Shown here: piece after piece, positions 34,041 to 38,438 of the stretch
How positions within the stretch are numbered: position 1 is the first letter of the stretch
Layout: every line of letters begins with the position of its first letter
NCBI RefSeq assembly: GCF_000426825.1
Contig: NZ_AUGC01000019.1
Span: forward strand, 1 to 38,438
DNA from: Thermonema rossianum DSM 10300
GTDB taxonomy: Bacteria > Bacteroidota > Bacteroidia > Cytophagales > Thermonemataceae
Length of the DNA stretch: 38,438 nucleotides
Direction of reading: 5' to 3'
Program-made: the position numbers and the translations under genes
Notes under the pieces: model-generated
Database searches by the model: none
What the model saw: only the letters and a program-made list of their open reading frames with translations
What the model was told of the DNA's origin: nothing

Positions 34041-34084
34041 GCACCGGGGGCAAAAGACAAATATTCTTGCTCCCGGCTTTTTAA
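34041..34084 (+). terminator. Terminator of icmF
   Basis: CCGGGGGCAA (34044-34053) pairs with TTGCTCCCGG (34067-34076) with one G-U pair; CTTTTTT follows. Confidence 0.85.
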
Positions 34085-34099
34085 AAAAAGCATCTCCGG

Positions 34100-34131
34100 T
34101 TTGGTATTGAGTGGAATAGGTTGTATATTTG
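34100..34131 (+). promoter_or_regulatory. Promoter of rplU-rpmA
   Basis: TTTG (34100-34103), 20 nt, then TATATTTG (34124-34131). It is a complete Bacteroidota -33/-7 match, 35 nt before the rplU ATG. Confidence 0.85.
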
Positions 34132-34165
34132 CGACCCTGTAATGGTCTAAAAAAACGAAACGAAC

Positions 34166-34477
34166 ATGTACGCAATCATTGAAGTAGCGGGACAGCAATT
34201 CAAAGTAGAAAAAGACCGTTATATCTACGTGCACCGCTTGCCCAACGCAGAGGGCGAGGAATTGACTATAGACAAGGTGTTGCTCGTAGATGATAACGGC
34301 GCTGTGTCCGTAGGTGCCCCCATAGTAGAAGGCGCCCAGGTAAAAGCCAAAGTATTGGAACACTTGAAAGGCGAAAAAATCATCGTCTTCAAGAAAAAGC
34401 GTCGTAAAGGCTACAGACGCAAAAACGGTCATCGTCAGTACTTGACGAAACTGCAGATTGTAGATATTGTAAAATAA
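34166..34477 (+). CDS. rplU: 50S ribosomal protein L21
   Basis: This 103-residue protein matches L21 throughout: MYAIIEVAGQQFKVEKDRYIYVHRL at the start, VLLVDD in the middle, and the basic rRNA-binding end IIVFKKKRRKGYRRKNGHRQYLTKLQI. It binds 23S rRNA in the large subunit. It leads the two-gene unit with rpmA (18-nt gap), the standard bacterial arrangement. The conserved obg partner is absent downstream. Confidence 0.98.
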   Translation: MYAIIEVAGQQFKVEKDRYIYVHRLPNAEGEELTIDKVLLVDDNGAVSVGAPIVEGAQVKAKVLEHLKGEKIIVFKKKRRKGYRRKNGHRQYLTKLQIVDIVK

Positions 34478-34495
34478 TTTTAAAACGAAAGAATT

Positions 34496-34768
34496 ATGGC
34501 TCACAAGAAAGGTGTCGGTAGTTCGAAGAACGGTCGTGAATCAGAAAGCAAACGCTTGGGTGTGAAAATATATGGTGGTCAATTTGCGAAGGCGGGCAAC
34601 ATCATTGTTCGTCAGCGTGGCACCAAGCATCACCCGGGGCAAAATGTAGGCATGGGTAAAGACCATACCCTGTTTGCATTGGTTGACGGCATCGTGCGCT
34701 TCAAGCGCAAAGGCTTCGACAAGAAGTCTTATGTGTATGTAGAACCTGTTTCTAAGGATGCCAACTAA
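34496..34768 (+). CDS. rpmA: 50S ribosomal protein L27
   Basis: This 90-residue protein is L27. The N-terminus [24 protein letters not shown] reaches the peptidyl transferase centre in the family, and the core [41 protein letters not shown] is unmistakable. It starts directly at AHKKG, with no N-terminal extension of the kind processed in Firmicutes. Followed by a strong terminator. Confidence 0.98.
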   Translation: MAHKKGVGSSKNGRESESKRLGVKIYGGQFAKAGNIIVRQRGTKHHPGQNVGMGKDHTLFALVDGIVRFKRKGFDKKSYVYVEPVSKDAN

Positions 34769-34800
34769 GCCAAGTAGCTTGAAGGCACAATATTAGTAGT

Positions 34801-34828
34801 AAAGCCGCCTCCACAGGCGGCTTTTTTT
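34801..34828 (+). terminator. Terminator of rplU-rpmA
   Basis: AAAGCCGCCT (34801-34810) and AGGCGGCTTT (34815-34824) form a perfect 10-bp stem with loop CCAC, followed by Ts. Confidence 0.92.
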
Positions 34829-35161
34829 ATTTCTACCGGGTGAAGGTGATAAAAAAAAATTCTCTTCAACTTTTGAATTTAGTTTTGCGTAAAAGAGTGA
34901 AAAACAAAAAATCAATTTTGTGCATTCCTTCTCCGGAAAGGCATTGAAATTAAAGCGGCAGCAGGAGTAAAAACTTGTTTTTTTGCCGTAAACAGATAAA
35001 ATATAACATCTGGTTGGTACGTGTGTTTACCATTTTGTTTTGAATCTTTTTTCTTTTTGTAAAGAAACGGTTGTTTTTAATTTTGCTTTTTTAATACTGT
35101 GTTAAAATTTCGTTTGGATTTATTTTATAAAACAAATGGTTTTTTAAACAAAAACTTGTTT

Positions 35162-35169
35162 TATATTTG
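35162..35169 (+). promoter_or_regulatory. -7 element for the DksA/TraR-like gene
   Basis: TATATTTG is a perfect match 29 nt before the ATG at 35198, identical to the rplU -7. No TTG lies at the proper distance upstream. Confidence 0.5.
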
Positions 35170-35197
35170 CATCCAAGAACGCAAACATACATGCATT

Positions 35198-35587
35198 ATG
35201 GCTGATAAAAAGGAAAAAACCCGCTACTCTCCCGAGGAATTGAAGGAGTTCGAAGAGCTGATTTTGCAAAAACTGCGTCAGGCAGAGGCTGAATTGGAAG
35301 AGCTGAAGCGTTCGATGATGAAATTGGACGACGCAGGCACCAGCGATACCGAGGGGGGGAATCTCAACCTGCTGGAAGATGGCGCCGATACGCTCGAAAA
35401 GGAGAGCATCAACCAGTTGGCAGCACGCCAGCAGAAATTTATCAATCAGTTGAGGATGGCTTTGGTGCGCATTAAAAACGGCACTTATGGTATCTGTGTT
35501 GATACAGGCAAGCTTATTCCCAAAGAGCGCCTGCGCATTGTGCCGCATACGCAACACTCCATTGAAGCCAAATTGAACAAAGATTAA
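35198..35587 (+). CDS. DksA/TraR-family protein lacking the zinc-finger cysteines
   Basis: This 129-residue protein has the DksA-like coiled coil (about 11-45 and 62-95), an acidic tip (DDAGTSDTEGG) and a C-terminal globular end, NGTYGICVDTGKLIPKERLRIVPHTQHSIEA. Only one cysteine (Cys100) remains, where DksA has a four-Cys zinc site. I recall the same loss as common in Bacteroidota members. DksA binds the RNA polymerase secondary channel and acts with ppGpp on rRNA and amino acid promoters; a similar role here is inferred. The frame extends upstream to 35099, but the -7 at 35162 and homology fix the start at MADKKEKTR. Confidence 0.85.
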   Translation: MADKKEKTRYSPEELKEFEELILQKLRQAEAELEELKRSMMKLDDAGTSDTEGGNLNLLEDGADTLEKESINQLAARQQKFINQLRMALVRIKNGTYGICVDTGKLIPKERLRIVPHTQHSIEAKLNKD

Positions 35588-35626
35588 CAACAACGCTTAT
35601 TAAGTTTGTACCTTGTCAATACATGG

Positions 35627-35670
35627 AAGCCGCTGTGTATTTCCTGCCACAAAGGAAAACAGCGGCTTTT
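35627..35670 (+). terminator. Terminator of the DksA/TraR-like gene
   Basis: AAGCCGCTG (35627-35635) and CAGCGGCTT (35660-35668) form the outer stem, with inner TTCC/GGAA. TTGCTTTTG follows. Confidence 0.85.
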
Positions 35671-35722
35671 GCTTTTGTGTTTTTTCCTTTATTTTGCTTT
35701 CTCATTCAAAGCCGCTGAGTCT

Positions 35723-36295
35723 ATGGACTTCTTGCAGAACCATATAGAAGCACTTATTTTTTGTGCCCCTTCGCCCATTACCGAAGAAGAAATACGGCAA
35801 TGCATGACAGAAATGTTTGATGCCGACATAGAGTTGAGGGTAATAGAAGAAACACTACAGCGCATCATAGAAAAATACGAAGCCGACATTTATCCTTTTG
35901 GGGTTTACAAAAGTGGAGGTGGCTATCAATTCCTGACCAAGCCCGCTTATCAGGCCTCCATCAGCATTTTGTTGAAGCAGCAATCAAAAAAACGCCTTTC
36001 CAAGTCGGCTCTGGAGACCTTGGCCATCATTGCCTACCGGCAGCCCGTAACCAAAGGCGAAATAGAGCAAATCAGAGGGGTGAACTGTGACTATGCCATT
36101 CAAAAGCTTTTGGAAAAAGAGTTGATTGTTATCAAAGGCAAAGCTGATACCGTAGGGCGTCCCTTGCTTTACGGCACCAGTGACAAATTTATGGACTACT
36201 TCGGCATCAACAGCCTCAAAGACCTGCCCCAACCTAAAGACTTGAAGGCAGAAGAAGGCGAAGGCTTGGAAATAGGCAAAGAGCAAGACGACTAA
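35723..36295 (+). CDS. scpB: Segregation and condensation protein B
   Basis: This 190-residue winged-helix protein is ScpB, which joins ScpA and SMC in chromosome condensation. Hallmarks are the N-terminal IEALIFCAPSPITEEEIRQCM and the conserved ALETLAIIAYRQPVTKGEIEQIRGVNCDYAIQKLLEKELI (about 99-138), ending in GRPLLYGTSDKFMDYFGI. An acidic tail follows. The frame begins at 35606, but those 39 residues contain the upstream terminator sequence and a hydrophobic stretch foreign to the family, so the ATG at 35723 is used. scpA and smc are not in the window. Confidence 0.95.
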   Translation: MDFLQNHIEALIFCAPSPITEEEIRQCMTEMFDADIELRVIEETLQRIIEKYEADIYPFGVYKSGGGYQFLTKPAYQASISILLKQQSKKRLSKSALETLAIIAYRQPVTKGEIEQIRGVNCDYAIQKLLEKELIVIKGKADTVGRPLLYGTSDKFMDYFGINSLKDLPQPKDLKAEEGEGLEIGKEQDD

Positions 36296-36332
36296 ACGGA
36301 AAAGTATTTGTTTTTTTCACGATAAAAAGTGA

Positions 36333-36358
36333 AGGCGGGTATTCGTCCGCCTTTTTAT
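36333..36358. terminator. Terminator after scpB
   Basis: AAGGCGG (36333-36339) and CCGCCTT (36348-36354) form a 7-bp stem with an 8-nt loop; TTTTTATTTT follows on the plus strand and a T run also follows on the minus strand. Confidence 0.8.
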
Positions 36359-36414
36359 TTTGAGAGTGTAAGCTAAAAATAGATGAGATTTATTTTTTTG
36401 AAGCTTTTCTTTTT

Positions 36415-36501
36415 TGTCATTTCGGGCGCATACGAGAAATCTATTTTGTTGCATGGCGTGATGAGAGCTCTCACTACGCTTACGCTCCGTTCGAAATGAC
36501 A
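36415..36501. repeat. Palindromic intergenic repeat, copy 2 (inverted)
   Basis: It is bounded by TGTCATTTCG (36415-36424) and CGAAATGACA (36492-36501). The left arm reads GGGCGCATACGAGAAATCT, like the right arm of copy 1 reversed. The right arm, read on the minus strand, gives AACGGAGCGTAAGCGTAGTG, like copy 1's left arm. So this copy is in the opposite orientation. It lies between convergent scpB and the kinase gene. Confidence 0.8.
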
Positions 36502-36556
36502 AGTCACGTTTCACACCGTGAGAGCTGAAAGAGTGGAGTTGATATAATTGGGAAAA

Positions 36557-38438
36557 TTATCTTTGAATGACGGTTCCTTTATTTAAGACCTCTTTGGGCT
36601 GTTGCTCTTCTGCCGGTATGATGGATGAGGATAAGGCTGAAAACAAAGCGACGCTTACTGCCATGGGACCCAGTTTCATCAGGGTGATTTTAAATGCAGG
36701 TAAGCCCGCATTTAAGATACTTTCGATGATTACGATGATTACATGAGGATGTTCGGCACTTGCAAGCGTCCATTCGCCTACAGATGGTGGCACAAATAAA
36801 AGATAAAGTGCTTGTGCAGCAAGAAACAGCGTCAAATGGCTGCTGTTGATAAGATAACGGTTTAGCGTCATACGTTCTTTACTTCGTTCCTTTCTTTTGA
36901 CCAAAAGAGTAAGCACCCATATAGATAAGAAGCAGGCAAGTGGCGATAGTATGCCGGTAGCCAAGCTGTTGGCTACACCTTTAAGGGAAGCGGGTAATAG
37001 GTGATCGCTAAGCAGCATGAACCCTCCGTAAAAAAGGAAGAGAAATGCCATGCCGTGAAGAACGCTTAGGGTGAACATCGACAGCAGGTGCTTCCGGGGA
37101 GCCTGTACAAGGGCAATTTCTTGGGACGGCACCAGCCATGAAAGCAGCAGTTTTTCGGTTCGTAAGAGTATAAAAGTCACGGCTGCCATATCTATGAGCC
37201 AAGCCCATGAATCGCTGAGAGCCGCTACTATGTTAATGAATGTACCAACGCCGGATATGAGCACTGCCCCAAAAAGCGAATAAGCAGAAACGGGGGTGAA
37301 AGGGTACTTCCGGGCATGTTTAGCTGTATGGTTTAAAAGCGCATAAGCCGGCGCAAACGAAAGCCAGAAAGAAGGCAGGCGATATACTATCCGGTCTATA
37401 AATCCGGTAAGAGGGTAGGAAGCTTGTGTTTTTGTGTATGTAATGCCGCTAAATAAGGTTTGATACAATATGGCAAGCACACTGATACAGGTCAATGGAA
37501 GACACAACAGCAGTATGCTATCCATTACTTCGACGCTCAACCAAAGCTTAAATAGGCTACCCTTGTATAGCCTGCTAAAATACAAGACACTCAAAAGCAG
37601 CAGCAAAGCGGCATTTATCTTTCCATTGCTGAAAACAATTTCTTGTATATGTTTAAGTGTTTGTATTGCAGTATGTTGTGGGGGATTGCGCTTCTGTAGA
37701 GTTGGTGACGTTTTTGTTTTCTTCGGTGCTTTTGCTTTCAACTTCAGTAGCCGGCACCATTCGAGGGCGGAAGGACGTTTGTCCGGCTCGAAGAGACAGC
37801 TGTCGAATACCCACTCAAAAGTTTTGGCTATTGCCGGCGGATAGAGCGTAAACAGTCGTTGGTGGGTAGGCGGTATCACCTCGAAGAAGTCTTTGCGTGA
37901 GCCATTGGGATACAAGCCGTGCCGGATGAGTTCTTCATAGGTGGTGAGCTTGTCGTAAGGCGGCTTGAGTGTACCGGTGAAAGGATGAATGCCCACAAGA
38001 AAACGATAGAGGATAACAGCCAGGCTGAAGCGGTCCCAGCCTTCATTTTTGAAGTCGCCCACTTCCATGTCTTTGCTTTCGGGCGGGGCATATTCCGGCG
38101 TGACTGCCATGGAAGGGAAGTGTCCTTCCTTTGTGTGTATTTGTATGCTGTCGAGGTCTGCAATGGAAATGAGACCGTTGGGCAATACAAAGATATTGAC
38201 GGGTTTGAGGTCGCCGATGACATATCCTTTTTGATGCAAGGCATGCACGGCCGCACAGATATTGAATGCTGTGCGCAGGCGGTAGTATGCCACCATGGGG
38301 TGGGAGAAGTAAAACTTTCTCCACGCATGCTCCTGAAATTCGGGATAGTGTTCGAAGTCTTGTGAACAGAGGTATTCGAGCTCGACGCCTTCGGCTTTGG
38401 GCATGAGGAATCCGGTGAATTGTCCCTGTTCGTTGAAG
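36557..38438 (-). CDS. Protein kinase-like domain plus multi-pass membrane region, 5' end cut by window edge
   Basis: The frame stays open to the window edge, so the start lies outside; the Met at 38404 is internal (upstream in-frame residues read FNEQGQFTGFL before MPKAEG, a hinge-like strand). Counting from that Met, the catalytic loop is GDLKPVN (Asp65, Lys67, Asn70). The metal-site Asp83 is in IADLDS, where DFG is replaced by DLD, and VTPEYAPPE (101-109) is the APE motif. The kinase part ends near 220. After a basic linker, about eight to ten hydrophobic segments (about 265-600) anchor it in the membrane. The HRD His is replaced by Ile, and the N-lobe with its Lys and glycine loop is outside the window, so activity cannot be judged. 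Confidence 0.8.
   Translation of the reverse strand, partial: FNEQGQFTGFLMPKAEGVELEYLCSQDFEHYPEFQEHAWRKFYFSHPMVAYYRLRTAFNICAAVHALHQKGYVIGDLKPVNIFVLPNGLISIADLDSIQIHTKEGHFPSMAVTPEYAPPESKDMEVGDFKNEGWDRFSLAVILYRFLVGIHPFTGTLKPPYDKLTTYEELIRHGLYPNGSRKDFFEVIPPTHQRLFTLYPPAIAKTFEWVFDSCLFEPDKRPSALEWCRLLKLKAKAPKKTKTSPTLQKRNPPQHTAIQTLKHIQEIVFSNGKINAALLLLLSVLYFSRLYKGSLFKLWLSVEVMDSILLLCLPLTCISVLAILYQTLFSGITYTKTQASYPLTGFIDRIVYRLPSFWLSFAPAYALLNHTAKHARKYPFTPVSAYSLFGAVLISGVGTFINIVAALSDSWAWLIDMAAVTFILLRTEKLLLSWLVPSQEIALVQAPRKHLLSMFTLSVLHGMAFLFLFYGGFMLLSDHLLPASLKGVANSLATGILSPLACFLSIWVLTLLVKRKERSKERMTLNRYLINSSHLTLFLAAQALYLLFVPPSVGEWTLASAEHPHVIIVIIESILNAGLPAFKITLMKLGPMAVSVALFSALSSSIIPAEEQQPKEVLNKGTVIQR

Larger units (their letters stand above)
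34769..35197. other. AT-rich gene-free interval before the DksA/TraR-like gene
   Basis: After the rpmA terminator (34801-34828) come about 370 nt of AT-rich sequence with no credible gene. It contains three perfect plus-strand -7 octamers: TAGTTTTG (34880-34887), TAATTTTG (35078-35085, with TTG at 35057-35059, an 18-nt spacer), and TATATTTG (35162-35169). Chance matches are expected in AT-rich DNA, so only the last two, nearest the gene, are credible. Confidence 0.6.

Overview
The window reads as chromosomal DNA of a member of the Bacteroidota, most likely a Cytophagales-like lineage; the order is a guess. Three things support the phylum. Most start codons lack a Shine-Dalgarno sequence. Several genes carry the Bacteroidota promoter pattern TTG-N19/20-TAnnTTTG (rplU, three csp genes, aroE; the aldehyde dehydrogenase has a one-mismatch version). 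The families present are also typical: PorV/PorQ-like barrel, HhH plus barrel protein, RskA-like anti-sigma factor, DksA/TraR protein without a zinc finger, short CspA proteins and a fused IcmF mutase. No phage, insertion sequence, CRISPR array, tRNA or rRNA gene was seen.

Layout. 1-386 is a repeat-rich gene-free stretch followed by an M16 zinc peptidase (-). 3.5-7.9 kb (+) holds a TerB-like protein, a PorV/PorQ-like barrel overlapping an HhH/barrel protein, and an MscS channel. 7.9-11.2 kb (-) holds a DsbD-type reductase and an HSL-family esterase. 11.2-15.3 kb holds aroE (+), a TPR protein (-), an orphan RskA-like anti-sigma factor (+), a small conserved protein and a stand-alone CheY-like receiver (-), and an acyl carrier protein (+). 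15.6-20.8 kb (-) holds three tandem cold-shock genes, thioredoxin and dnaE. 21-27.6 kb (+) holds a DinB/YfiT-like protein, a double amidohydrolase, an aldehyde dehydrogenase and folC. 27.6-30.3 kb (-) holds an M3 oligopeptidase and a sugar nucleotidyltransferase. 30.5-36.3 kb (+) holds icmF, rplU-rpmA, a DksA/TraR-like gene and scpB. 36.6 kb to the right edge (-) is a membrane-anchored protein kinase-like gene cut by the window end.

Most genes are housekeeping and sit singly or in pairs. Clear coupling is limited to the barrel/HhH pair (17-nt overlap), aldehyde dehydrogenase-folC (TGATG overlap), receiver/small protein (3-nt gap), nucleotidyltransferase-M3 peptidase (24-nt gap) and rplU-rpmA. 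Intrinsic terminators are unusually easy to see and separate most units.

The most notable signals are non-coding. One is a possible small RNA or dnaE leader on the minus strand at about 20898-21070, ending in a hairpin that pairs fully only in minus-strand RNA. Another is a pair of TTCGTT/AACGAA dyads in the same interval. Two inverted copies of a palindromic intergenic repeat lie near the two window ends. A cold-shock gene has been duplicated together with its promoter. A minus-strand terminator for the TPR gene lies inside the aroE coding sequence. I did not find a convincing new multi-gene system; the kinase-like gene at the right edge may belong to one that continues outside the window.
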